A stretch of 64,000 nt of DNA from Cardiocondyla obscurior (lineage: Eukaryota > Arthropoda > Insecta > Hymenoptera > Formicidae). The stretch covers positions 3,328,377 through 3,392,376 of the forward strand of contig NC_091883.1 of NCBI RefSeq assembly GCF_019399895.1, read 5' to 3'. The notes below the pieces were generated by a model. The model made no database searches. It had not been told where the DNA came from and worked only from the letters and a program-made list of their open reading frames with translations. A program made the translations under genes and the position numbers. Positions 49,408 through 60,303 of the stretch are shown in pieces. Position 1 is the first letter of the stretch, and each line of letters opens with the position of its first letter.

Positions 49408-49759
49408 TTTGCTCGAGGCGCGATAAAAACGAATGGAAGTCGAAATTATTGTCGAAATTCGCACGAGATGTCGGAAACGGAAAGAAGTTGTCGGAACGCG
49501 AGAAAGAAATGTGTGTATTCTTAGGGATGGACGATCACGAGATTCAATCTACGGTGGAGTCCATACTCGGGCCCGGTGTCAAGGTTGTGGATTGCGAGAA
49601 AAAGTCCTGCGTGAGAGAGGAGGAAGTCCTGCTGATAAACGGTGTGCCGATCCCCCTCGAGGGGCCGGACGGAGTCGCTATACGAGAGGCCATGATAACC
49701 GGCCAGGTCCCACCGTGCGATCTTCTCAACCAGATTCTCGTTAAGGCTGGGATTCTAAG
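49408..49759 (+). CDS. Coding exon A of an unrecognised protein
   Basis: About 116 codons are open from an acceptor-like ccccgagcag (49407; an alternative acceptor at 49377 gives ten more codons in the same frame) to a donor AAG|GTAGCA just before an in-frame stop. The protein has a basic, amphipathic start (NEWKSKLLSKFARDV), then acidic/hydrophobic segments such as MDDHEIQSTVESILGPGVKV and VLLINGVPIPLEGPDGVAIR, and four cysteines. There is no signal peptide or membrane span. Upstream ATGs (49433, 49468) are out of frame, which favours an internal exon over a start exon; the first in-frame ATG is at 49510. The exon ends in phase 2 and joins exon B without a frameshift. Gene not identified. 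Confidence 0.65.
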
Positions 49760-50109
49760 GTAGCATTGTGGATCTTTCCCTGCTTTGCATATTAAATTCG
49801 CTCGTTTGGCGCCGAGTATCCCGCAATTTTCCTCCCCCTCGGGCAAACACGTTTAACGAATAATTTATCGCTAACCACGCATCCTAAATCTTTCACTGGG
49901 TTACATATCGATTTTAGTCGATCAAGACCACATTTCATTACCGTTTATTTAAAGATAGTGCGGCTAATGACGCTATTATTTTTAATGACGTGCGTATTGA
50001 TTTTAACTACTCGCCGCGGCTTACTCGCGAATCCCCTAACTCTACTCGGCGCGCGCGTTTTCGTACGGAGATCCACAGTGCTATCTTCTAAACTGGCATG
50101 GTTCTAAAG

Positions 50110-50524
50110 GGCACCGGTGCGACTCGAGACGTCTTTAAGCGTGAAATCGTCCGTGGTGACGAAGGAGGAAGTGACGGTCGCTCGCGGCGGCAAGGTCGTC
50201 GACGAGCGAAGTCGCGAGACCAAGGAGAACAATTATTACGCGTCGTCCACCAGCGAGATATGGGAACCGGTGGGCATCATCCATCGTCCGCGGAATATCA
50301 AACCGTTCGACAGCTCGGACGACTCTAGGCCGAACTCGAACGCCAGCTCTGATCAAGGTTACACGACCAGCAGCAACCACGTTCTCAGAGATCGAGGCGG
50401 CGCCTCCACCGCGGGATGTCCCATCTGCGAGGACAACGATCCCGAATGCGCCAGGAGATGCCTCGGTGGGCTCACCGGGCTCGGTAAGCAGAAGGTGCCC
50501 GGTGTGCGAACAACCACGTCGGTG
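50110..50524 (+). CDS. Coding exon B of the same unrecognised protein
   Basis: The exon starts after ttctaaag (in-frame stop TAA immediately upstream), contributes one base to complete the split AGG codon from exon A, and runs 138 codons to a consensus donor, TCGGTG|GTAAGT, in phase 0. The intron between A and B is 350 bp. The protein reads from APVRLETSLSVKSSVVTKEE through a polar, Ser/Asn/Asp-rich, probably disordered region (SSTSEIWEPVGIIHRPRNIK) to a short cysteine cluster (CPICEDNDPECARRC) that could bind metal, although it matches no zinc-finger class I know. The following exon is unresolved: 52433-52462 (YLLPSFDYYR) and 53223 onward both offer phase-0 acceptors. Confidence 0.68.
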
Positions 50525-52566
50525 GTAAGTTGCTTCCCAGTTTTTAAATCGGCACGTCAAGCGATCGTTTCGAGGGTTAAAGTATATGAGACGATTTTGT
50601 GGAACGAAATGCGAGCGAATAAAAGGAATTTTTTTTTTTTAGAAAGTCTTTGTTTTAGAGTTAATGTTTAGCGAGATTTTATTACCGAATTATGCATCTT
50701 TGTTTTTTTTTCCTAATTTGGCGAACTCCTGGAGAGCGCGTAAACGCGAGTGACTCGATCGCAGACTACTCTTTTGAAACGAGTTACAGCTAAGTCGCCA
50801 TATAAGCACCTTTGGCAACTGCGATAGCCAGTTCTGTGCAGTGTATCTCTGTCATCGTTTCTATTCCATTGTTTTGCTTACAAAGGTGGCGGATAAGTTT
50901 ACTTAAGAAACTTTTATCGCACGGCGCGCCGGATTGCGCGCTTTAAGTGATTCTCTATTTTTATTATTATATTAATCGACATGCTTCACGGCTGTTCTTT
51001 TTTTTTCTTACGAGCGTACGTAATTTCACTATCGCGTGAGAGCAAATTGAAAAATGTAACTTTAGAGTAACAGCTTCAATGCTATGAAAAAGTCAATGCA
51101 CTCGCCTGTCATCCGAGATACGTGTGACGGGATCTTAACGACCCGAGTTTTTTCCCGTGTCGCCGAAGTGCAAAGGTGACTTGATGGTGGGTAAAAGGAG
51201 TAGGCGGTTAGCAAAAAGCTAAAGTAGCTTGCGTCTTAATGTTGTTATCCCCGTTAAAACTTCATGATCGCCGCAGGCGTTAGTATCTCGCGATAATTGG
51301 GATAAACTCCGTTGTTTTTACGAACATGTTAAAAAATATTAAAAGCATGTAGTTGCAATTTTTTTTTTAACGCACAACAATTTACGATAAGAAAAATATT
51401 GAAACTAAGTACAAATAATTATCTGAATTATAATAATTATTTTTTTTTTTTAGTAATTTTTGTTTAAACGTTGTGTTTTGTAGACTTTAAAGGAAGTAAC
51501 ATTTATTTAGTTCTATATTAAATTTTAACGTCTTACAAATTTTTTTGAAATATTTTCTTTTAATTTTTATTTTGCATCTTATTATATTTTTTATATTTTC
51601 AATCGATATCTCGTACTCGGGAATTGTTTTTATCAGTATGCAGAGAACTGCCTTACCTCTTGCAGTTCTGATAACAAGGCTTCTGATAACAACGTAGGAA
51701 CCGAGTCGGCTACTGATAAAGCAGCTGTCCACGTTGTCTCTGAGTCTCTTCTTTATCTCCGATAAACGCGGTAGGAATTTTGTATGTTTAGCAGCGGTTA
51801 AATATAAATCTGTTTTTACTGACATCCAAAAATTTAGATGTTACAATAATTAAATGTTAAATAAATTTTATGCATATACATTTTATGGTATACGTTTTAA
51901 CGTGCAAGCAAAGATAATAGATATATTTTTTGTTTAAAATCTTTTTTATATTTTTAAATATATTTTATTATTTTTAATAATTAAATATTTAATTATAAAG
52001 TTAAATTATATTCAAATTAAATTAAGTCGTATTAGTTCCGTTTTTTTTCTTTTTAGTTTAAATTGAATCTTTGATCTTGATAAATCGAAGTATCCAAGTT
52101 TTATTTCGAAATAGTTTTTCTATTTTTCTTATTTTAAGATACTTTCGAGATACTCCGTATATTTTCAGCATTTTATTTTCTGTTTGTCGCATATAAATAT
52201 AATCGTGTATCATATCATTATTGATTCTTTCAACGGCATGTCGTCTCCACTAAGCAAACGCATCGCGAAAACTACACGTGACAGCCCTCGAAATTCGAAC
52301 TGTCAGGCACACGACAATGTTGGAAACGTGATCAGCTTTCTCAGCGAGCTTATGTAGGATTTCGTTCACTTTTTAGAAACATGTGATACACCTATTTCGA
52401 CAGCCTGATATTCTTTGCATTTCCTTCCGAAGTATTTGCTTCCGAGCTTTGACTATTATCGCGTGAGCCGATATCTATCTTTAGCTCCTTTATTTCACGT
52501 CCCAAACTCATTTTCGTCGATTTTGAGAAAGATCGCGTATATTCATTTCGGATAAATGTAGACGAG

Positions 52567-52593
52567 TTTTTTTTTTTTTTTTTTTTTTTTTTT
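52567..52593. repeat. Poly-T run
   Basis: 27 consecutive T, the longest homopolymer in the window. Confidence 0.95.
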
Positions 52594-53896
52594 ATTCGCT
52601 ACGTGAACGTTATTTGGCCGAATTCGCGATAATAGGCAGGTTTATCGCCCGATGAGCCAGCTTGTGGCTCCAAGTTATCGGCGCGACTATTAACGTTTAC
52701 ACGATCTTTATAGTCGGCAGGCTGTTAGTGATCAAGCGAATGGAAAATCATCGGTCGTCGGGGCTTACGACGCCGATTGTCGGCGGATTTTCGCGTTGTT
52801 TGCCACCGACGCGACCGCGTCGACGGATCACCCGCAACGGGACGCCGGCCTCTAATTGCCGAGGCATGCGGGAAATAGGAACGAGAAAACCGATCGATAA
52901 ATCCAATTAAATTTTGTTACACCACCGTCGATAGTAGCAACGACACCGCGATGATGGCCGGCAACGGTTTAACGCCCGCCTGCGTTTTACGCGCGCGGAG
53001 GTCGATGCGGAATCCGCAAAATCATCCGTCGACTGCGGAGAATTGAAGATTCTTTCCTGCCGTTCGGTGGGAAAAGTCATTCGTATAATTTTATCTGCGC
53101 CGGGAGGAAGATATAATTATTACTTTAACCCGCGGCGAATAAATAAAATACCGAGTCGAGTTAAATATATCGATCATTAGGAATATCATAAAATTATAAT
53201 CGAGGCTAGATTTTTCTCTCAGCGCGAGTTCACGTTAAGAATTGCTATTTGCAAGTCAATTTTTATTTATCTTCGCGACGAAAATTGACACGTCGGTTTT
53301 ATTACATTTCCATTTTTACTTATTTACATACAAAATGCGTGTTTTATTGCGCGGGCGCATTGGTTTTTTTAAAAAAAAAAAGTTAAAAATTGAGAGGGTA
53401 ATTTCTTTTGTAATGGGATTTCCTTTGAATGTCTCGTTGGCTATGGAGTCGGCAAATACGAATGGGTGCGCAATAAATGCGCCGTAAGGCGGCGAACGTT
53501 GAATGAGTTGTTTACAAATGTCTATACATGTCGCCGCCGCGACAAGCAATATGCTCACTTTACGATTGAACTGTCTGGTTCGTGAAAGAGTAGCCGTAGC
53601 GATAAATGGCTTTGTGTGGACTCTGTCCATTGTAATTGGATTTGAAATTACTATCGGCACATCATTTACGCTTTTTTCTTTATTACGCGTCCCCACGTTT
53701 GTCGATGCCCGTTGCAATTATCTCGCTGACGCTAGAATTGCATTTGAATTATCAAAGTGTGGACAATCCGATGAAATTATTTGGTAATAACCGACGCGGC
53801 TGCCTCGTATTTTATCCCGCTTGTTCACGTATTCGCGTAATATTCTATACCCGCAGGTAATATTTATATTAGTTTTATTAAATTTATAAATTTACA

Positions 53897-53930
53897 TTTT
53901 ATTTTTATTTTATTTTATTTTATTTTATTT
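53897..53930. repeat. (TTTTA)n microsatellite
   Basis: About six units with one longer unit, running into a T-run. Confidence 0.9.
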
Positions 53931-54986
53931 TTTTTTTTTTCTATTTCACTGGGTTATGCACGATCATTTTTTACGATCGCATATTTAATAATAAAATTCT
54001 AACAATTATTTATATGTAATTTACATGTAATTTTTTTTTCTTTTTTTTTCTTTTTACGGCGTATCGATGGATGTTATTTGTACGTCAGTTCGAGCAAATG
54101 AAACCGCGCTAAATCTATCTCGAGTACGTGTATCTTGCGCGTTCGTCCGCAGCCGTCATCGGTGTCTGCCCGCTCATCTGTTCTCGCACATTTTAACCAC
54201 CCAGATTCCGTTTCTGTCCGACTATTAATACGCGTTTCCGCGTCCAGCGCGTCTGGGAGCAACCAGAAACGCTAGCTAAAGCTAGGAAACCAGTGGCCGT
54301 CCGTATCTCGTGCAAGGTGGAATTTTGCACCTCCGCTCGTCTGGACCGCGCGCGTTCTCCTCTCGCGAATCCGGTTGACGGTGATCGACCGGCGATCGTA
54401 CGGATACGGGAACCTTCCCATCCGTTTCGCCGCCAAGTGAACCCTCGAACGGAAAGAGGGACTTTCCTTTTTCCGATGTCACTGACAATTCTACGAAATA
54501 AATGCCCGGTGACGACTTCATCGCCGAGAACGAATCGCGACGTTCTCGCTGTGAAACGGACGCAGATGGATTATTACGATTTTAAGCGGTCTTAATTTAT
54601 AATTAATCTAGCCAATTTATCTTCGGTACCTCGTTCTTACGTCCGGTCGATTAACAAACCGTCGAGATCCACTAACACTCGTCAACATGTGAGACATAAG
54701 TAAAACGTTTGAAAACGTAACGAAAAGTGCAAGAAACATGCATCTAAATTTCTTACTCGACCCCACATTTTAAGCTTTCCCGACGACATTTAATCTCTCG
54801 ATCAATCATTCCAAAGTGGTAATGGAATAAAATCGTATTTACTTTTTGAATCTAAAAGAAACGTAAAAATTTCGCGAAAGGTATAGCGTAACTCAGGAGG
54901 GGGAGAGAATAAAAAAAAAAAAGATCGCTCGTTCCGCGATCTCGGGGTGTATCTCGCGTTAGAAATTGCGTTCGATAGGCAACCAC

Positions 54987-54993
54987 TATAAAT
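54987..54993 (+). promoter_or_regulatory. Possible TATA box for the 55.3 kb gene
   Basis: TATAAAT lies about 320 bp before the ATG at 55310 inside a GC/CT-rich flank. No initiator is found at the expected distance, so this is tentative. Confidence 0.25.
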
Positions 54994-55309
54994 CTTTCCC
55001 TCGAGAACTCGACGAGAGCCGTCTTGTTTCTTCCTACGTCGTCCTCGCCGCCTTTTCTCCGTTCCGTCCCTTCTTCCCGTTTGCAACTCTTACTCGTGTT
55101 TCCTCGTCGAACGCTTTTCCAGCAAATAGCTGCACCGAGGGCCAGATTTATCGATACACCCTTACCGAACAACGAGCGCACTCGGGTTCTTATTTACTCG
55201 GGGCGAATGCCCCCGTTCGACGGAAGAAATATTCGGGGTCGGAACGATCGATCGATCGAAATTAACGCGCCGTGTTTTTCCCGGTTTTTGCATTGATGAG
55301 AAAACCAGC

Positions 55310-55402
55310 ATGGAGAGAGGACAATGCGTTCAAGAGACTTTACCGACGATGTACGGGATTATGATAGCGTTTATCACGTTTTTAATCGGTTACGCGTTAT
55401 GG
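55310..55402 (+). CDS. First coding exon of a small membrane protein
   Basis: ATG in the context ccagcATGG opens 31 codons ending exactly at a consensus donor, TTATGG|GTAAGT, in phase 0. Residues 1-14 are soluble (MERGQCVQETLPTM) and 15-31 form a hydrophobic helix (YGIMIAFITFLIGYALW), so the product is probably a single-pass or N-terminally anchored membrane protein. It lies in a CT-rich, CpG-containing promoter-like flank. A possible second and last exon at 58250 is in phase and would give a 53-residue micropeptide; otherwise the rest lies beyond the window. Family not recognised. Confidence 0.6.
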
Positions 55403-58249
55403 GTAAGTGCTACTTATAATTCCGCAGTTCTGGATGTAAAATATCTTTAATCACAACGTTCAATTTTTCTTCGAAGCACGATCTCATTTGATTGATTTAA
55501 TTAATAATATTGAATATTGATACTTGAGATTTATTAATTTTTTTTTCCCCCTTTTTTTTCTTTTTTTTTTTTCTTTATTTGATAAATAATGATGTTTTTC
55601 TCGAGTCCCGACGTTTATTACGAAATAAAAGTTCCACTCCTCAAAGATATCTCCTCGCGAAAGAGTAACGTTTCTGTTTTTCATGCCGAAAGTATTTCAC
55701 GTTATTATGACGATTTATACCGTACGAGAAAAAGCAGGGAAGTTAATATGCGAATTTATCTCCTCAAATCATTTAGCATTGTTGTAAGAAAAGAGTCGTG
55801 ATAATTCCACCGGAAAAATGCTAATCTCCCCGGAGCAGTAAGTTCTGCGTAATCAACTTATTTTCAAAAGAGAGAGAGCGGAGGTGTAGGTTTTTGAAGA
55901 GGGCCGCTTTCTTCCGACCGCGTGCTCGCAGCGGAGGGTGATTCATCCGCGTAATTAAGCAAGCTTAGCATTCCGCTGCGCGCGGATAAAGTATCGCCGG
56001 AGGGACGTTTATCGCGTAATCGAAAATAAACGACCGGACCCGCGTATACGCGTGTGCGAACGATGCGCGTTAACTCGTGGTTATTTCCGCCGTTTGAAGG
56101 GTAAAGCACGGCTCCGCGTTTCCGCTTATATTAGTGGAAGTCCGAGGGGGGGGAGGGACGACGATTGTCGTCCGTGGCACTCGATATCGTCGGCATTGTT
56201 TGCCGTAATCGCTACTCGCACGACGAACTATAATCCGCAGACCCGCATACATTTCGCGTGGGTCGAATGCCTTGCACGAGGACGCGCCGACTGCTAAATT
56301 ATGGCCGCGTAATTAAGATGCGAGCCGATTGTTTCACGCGAGGTGGGGGGGGGGAGAGGGTAGGGTCCAGATGAAGGGAGACGACGGGCTTAACTTAGCT
56401 CGTAACACGAACGCCCGGGATATTAGCTCAGTTTGTACCCGCGCCACTCGCGATTGTCCAATTCGAAACATCACAGACGAAATTCCGCATATGTCCTTTG
56501 TGACGACGGTAACGAAGATTACGATCTCTTAATTAAATATTGGGAACATTTGCGAGTTCCTTCCGCCGCCGCGGCTTCTGTGAAATACAATTTCGAACTA
56601 CTTCCCGATTATTTTGTCAAATGGATATTGTTATATATATTTTAAGAAATAATAAATATTTGAAGAGAAGCGAAGCGGTCGATTATTTTATCGCGTCGAA
56701 TCACAACGTTACCGCGAAGGCTCGCAAAAAATGTTTTGGTTACAATCGAAGCCGAATACCGCGCGTCTTTGCCGACGACAAAATGCGCTCGTCGCACGCT
56801 AACAAGAGAATATCGAACTTAATGAATTTCCGACACTATTTTCTTCATTGATGCATTTACGATAGGACGCCATTAACATCGTACGCGGCGTCTTGGTTGT
56901 TAGTTAATGATATAATGATGTAATATTATGGGCTGCGCTATGGGAATCGATCGTTTGCCAGATGTAATTACAGACCGATGCATTACCAGACGCACACGCA
57001 AGATATGATTATTATCGCGTGCTCCTTGCCGCAGATGTGCATATGCACGAATGTTGCAAACCGTCTCGTTAATAACCAATCCGCGATATACACGTTCAAG
57101 CTAACATAAATACATCTACACAAACGTGAATATTTTTTTTTTCTTTTAATATTTTAATTAAATTTGATATTTTTTTTTTTTTTACGTTATTTAATTTTCT
57201 AAATTAAAAGTAAAACGTCAACCGTATTTGTGATTTCTAAAATTAAATACAATTTTTTGATATTTTTTTAAAACTTTAAAAATATCCTGCAAAAAAAGAA
57301 AAAAAGGAACAGGATAGTTACGACGGGTTCTATTACTAGCGCGCATCGCGAACTACAACTCGATGGCATTACACTAATTGAGCAATGTGCAACATTATTA
57401 CGCGTCGGGCAACAAGTCAATAGCCACGAGATTTGCGTCCCGTGTCCATTATGAGCCATAATTGCCGCGAGAGTAACGCGTCGTTGTTGACAGATGGTGA
57501 CATTTGTTTTTCGGAGGCACCGATACTCGTGCCACGAGAAGCAATTGTTTACGCGGCGGAATTATCGCGATAAAACGCGAAAATAAGTTGATGGCGTCCT
57601 GCGTGCAATTATTGTCATAATTGGCCTGCATGTGCAGAGCTAAGTCGGTGATAACGTGGGCTTTAAAAAAATCAGGCGTAATTGCATTCCCCATCTCGCG
57701 AGACAGACGCATACTTTGCGAGCGAGTTATTTGTCCCGCCCGTGCTTCCGACGTGAGCATATGCGGTTCTAAGGACGGATCCTTGAACTACCGCGTCCAT
57801 CGTCAAATCTATTTCGAGACGGGTTACGCTGTCTGCTTCTGAAATAAATCGCGTCGGCCTTTCGAAAATATACTTCCGATTCTCTTATTTATTTTTATCG
57901 GCGTTCAATTACATTAAAACGTTTTATGAAAATAAATATCTCGTAAACTGTTATCGCGAGACTCGTGATATATATTTCGAGTTGAATTTTTCGATATACG
58001 GGAAGACGGCTCTCCATTCTGGTTTTGATGGTACTTGGTTATTTATTCTTTTAGCGAATTCTTGCGTACGTCAGTCGGAAGATCTGCAAACATCCGTTAG
58101 TTACGACGTAGACGTAAAAAGATCCTTCGCGTAATTTTAATCGGAGAACATTTTAGACGAAGCGGGAACGTTTTTGCTGGGGCATCAAGAATTTCCTGCT
58201 TTCCCGAATCGTCGATTATTTTTCTGCGTCTTTTATCTCGTTTTTACAG
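55403..58249. other. Intron-like interval of the 55.3 kb gene
   Basis: Mixed GC-rich (55.85-56.8 kb) and AT-rich sequence. The only candidate gene is the minus ORF at 57449-57760, listed separately. Plus frames at 56.05-56.85 kb overlap one another with no splice support. Confidence 0.4.
57449..57760 (-). CDS. Candidate 103-codon ORF on minus
   Basis: An ATG-initiated frame reads MLTSEARAGQITRSQSMRLS at the start, then ITPDFFKAHVITDLALHMQA and a helical, cysteine-containing middle, ending in TAA. Codon third positions are mixed and the amino-acid mix is plausible. It overlaps an open plus frame (57621-57842), has no recognised promoter or splice sites, and matches no family I know. Confidence 0.3.
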   Translation of the reverse strand: MLTSEARAGQITRSQSMRLSREMGNAITPDFFKAHVITDLALHMQANYDNNCTQDAINLFSRFIAIIPPRKQLLLVARVSVPPKNKCHHLSTTTRYSRGNYGS

Positions 58250-58318
58250 TCTGTTTCTTTATTATTTATTAATTCGTTTAATTCCGACGAGCATTATTCT
58301 CTTTTTAATCGATATTAA
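58250..58318 (+). CDS. Possible terminal exon completing a 53-residue membrane micropeptide
   Basis: A strong acceptor (cttttatctcgtttttacag) is followed in phase 0 by 22 codons (SVSLLFINSFNSDEHYSLFN at the start) and a TAA. Joined to the exon at 55310, it extends the hydrophobic helix and adds a polar C-terminus. No clear AATAAA lies close behind. The match of phase with an early stop could be chance. Confidence 0.28.
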   Translation, partial: SVSLLFINSFNSDEHYSLFNRY

Positions 58319-58690
58319 TTCGCAGGAGTCATAATAATTTTGCATTCATTAAAAAATTATATTTCAACCGTGCCATTATTGAGTTAAATAACGATAATTA
58401 AATTATTTTACCGAAACATTTTGCGACGAAATTTAAAAGCAAGCTAAAAACAAGAAATAATGTAAAAAGAAATAAGTAAACTGACTGTGTATTATTTGCG
58501 TTTTTAAATATTTACCGATTCTTCTACACGCACCGGCGAAAACGTAATAATAGAGCAAGTAACGTTCAACATTACATAAAGTAAAAGCAAGTATTACTTA
58601 TGTAATATTTGTGCGCAAATACTCGACCATAGTGCACGATGAAAAATCTAACGGTGCAGTCTGTCGTGCGTTTTTAACATCGCGAGCGGA

Positions 58691-58696
58691 TTTATT
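58691..58696 (-). terminator. Possible polyadenylation signal of the minus-strand precursor gene
   Basis: AATAAA read on -, about 280 bp after the stop codon at 58975. It is the nearest canonical hexamer I saw on that strand; weaker AT-rich variants lie nearer. Confidence 0.3.
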
Positions 58697-58974
58697 GCCA
58701 TGTCCGAGGATTTCTTCCCCGAGGACGGTTCCCCGTCCAGAGCTTATCCTGGCGGAATGTCGTTTTACTTCCTGCGTATTTCTCGACAATTTTTATGTTG
58801 CCTCATCGCGACGAAGTGTGCGATAAAAAAAAAAAAGAAGAAGGAAAATATTCCACGGGCGAGAAAAAAATAAGATATCGCCAATGCACGTCGGTTAATG
58901 CGAGTATATAAATTATGTAAATTATAATTACGTGGTTGTTATAACGTCAGATATCGAGGCGTGCGTTAACGGTG

Positions 58975-60303
58975 CTAAAGAATATTCTTCAAACGCGGGA
59001 ATGGAGGGTGCGAAAGTCGTATGCGACAAGTCATCGGTATATCTATAACGCTCTCTCGCATGTGCAACCCCAACGCTAGCAAAAACCCTAATGACAAGCC
59101 GTTATTAAAGTCGGCGCTCGCTGGATAGTAATTATTCAAATAGTTGGAATTTGAAGATCCGGAGTCGCGATCGTCTGAAACTTTCCCGGGCGAAGTCTCA
59201 GCGGGTTCCTTGTGCACGTCACTCATTAACCGTTGAACTGGAGCAGCTTGCAAATTCTGACTTTGACGAATTGACGATTGGCCGCCGGGAGAGCCCGCGA
59301 TCTCTCCGGATCTTGACCTGATTTTTGCGGCGGAGCTATCGGCCTTCTCGAAAAATTCCTTCGCCGGCGACGCGACTCTCATACTCTGTCGGCCAAACAA
59401 ATGGCGCTTTCCGTCCCGCTCGATGCGTTCTTCACTTTTCCGATGCATCGATCGTCGTGACATATCCCTCAGAAATTCAAGAGGCGGCGATGAGACGCTC
59501 ATGCCCCATCTACCACGATGAAACGATCTTTTATGATTCGGTTTGTCTGCCGCATCTTTTCTCGCCGCATTATGCTTTTCTACTTTACTTTTCCGCGTCA
59601 AAGAATTCGCAGTTGTGGTTTTCTCATAGTACCTTTCCTCGGTGTTCCCGTTAGCTGCCTCGTTATCATTTTGAGGAAGACTGAATTGTTTCGGATACTC
59701 TTTCGCGGGAGGCTTGGAATCGGCATTATCATTTAAATTCCTTCTACTTGCAGATACGTTTTTAGACTTTTTATTTAGGGAAGTTCTAGGGACGTACGGA
59801 ATTTTTAATTGCTGTAAGATTAAGCTCTTGGGATGTAAACTGGCGTCGTCTTTTTTAACGTCCCTCCCGCTTTTTTTCTTTTTTTGAGATAATATAAACG
59901 TCAAGTAATTTTTTAAACGAAACTCTTTGACCCCGTTTGTGGAATTTAAATTTTTTTCGTTTGCCGAAGATTTTGCCAAATATTTGCGCGTACTTTTATT
60001 GCTTTTAAGAACACGTGGGTCTTTGATTTGCGGTAAAATTCGTTCAGGATGCGAGTTTGTCTTTTTGAGATCTCTTTCGCTTTTCCCGCGATCTGTATTC
60101 TCTTTGAAGAACGGACTTTCTTTTACATCGAATATTTCGTAGTCCTTATGTCGTCGATGAATTGTTCTAACAGGTGTTTTAATTTCATGACTTTCTGTCG
60201 CGTTTTCTTTCCGCGATATACTTTCTTTGAACAATGCCTTTAAAAGTTCCAAGCCTTTTTCTACGCTTTTATAGTTTCGTTTATTTTTTAAAAGTGTTGG
60301 CGT
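58975..60303 (-). CDS. Exon 4 of the secreted precursor (442 codons plus stop)
   Basis: The acceptor on - is ttttgttacag| (AG at 60305-60304), phase 0, continuing without a stop to TAG at 58977-58975. At 1329 nt it is by far the longest stop-free coding stretch in the window and cannot reasonably be chance in this AT-rich context. Its ATG-less start shows it is a downstream exon. It contains the duplicated GRxxMxVxSPxxEF motif (59338-59526). A GLSLGFLLALGLHM stretch near the end is too short for a confident membrane span. Confidence 0.8.
   Translation of the reverse strand, partial: TPTLLKNKRNYKSVEKGLELLKALFKESISRKENATESHEIKTPVRTIHRRHKDYEIFDVKESPFFKENTDRGKSERDLKKTNSHPERILPQIKDPRVLKSNKSTRKYLAKSSANEKNLNSTNGVKEFRLKNYLTFILSQKKKKSGRDVKKDDASLHPKSLILQQLKIPYVPRTSLNKKSKNVSASRRNLNDNADSKPPAKEYPKQFSLPQNDNEAANGNTEERYYEKTTTANSLTRKSKVEKHNAARKDAADKPNHKRSFHRGRWGMSVSSPPLEFLRDMSRRSMHRKSEERIERDGKRHLFGRQSMRVASPAKEFFEKADSSAAKIRSRSGEIAGSPGGQSSIRQSQNLQAAPVQRLMSDVHKEPAETSPGKVSDDRDSGSSNSNYLNNYYPASADFNNGLSLGFLLALGLHMRESVIDIPMTCRIRLSHPPFPRLKNIL

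Larger units (their letters stand above)
50525..55309. other. Intron/intergenic between exon B and the 55.3 kb gene
   Basis: AT-rich with a 27-nt T-run (52567-52593) and a (TTTTA)n array (53897-53930). A possible 30-nt phase-0 microexon (52433-52462, good pyrimidine tract, CGC|GTGAGC donor) would follow exon B. GC-rich patches at 52.65-53.0 and 54.1-54.6 kb have overlapping shadow ORFs only. Confidence 0.4.

Noticed and set aside
49433..49744. ATG frame of 103 codons overlapping exon A
   Set aside because: Out of frame with the phase-matched exon pair and low-quality composition (Arg/Gly/Cys-rich); a shadow of the real frame.
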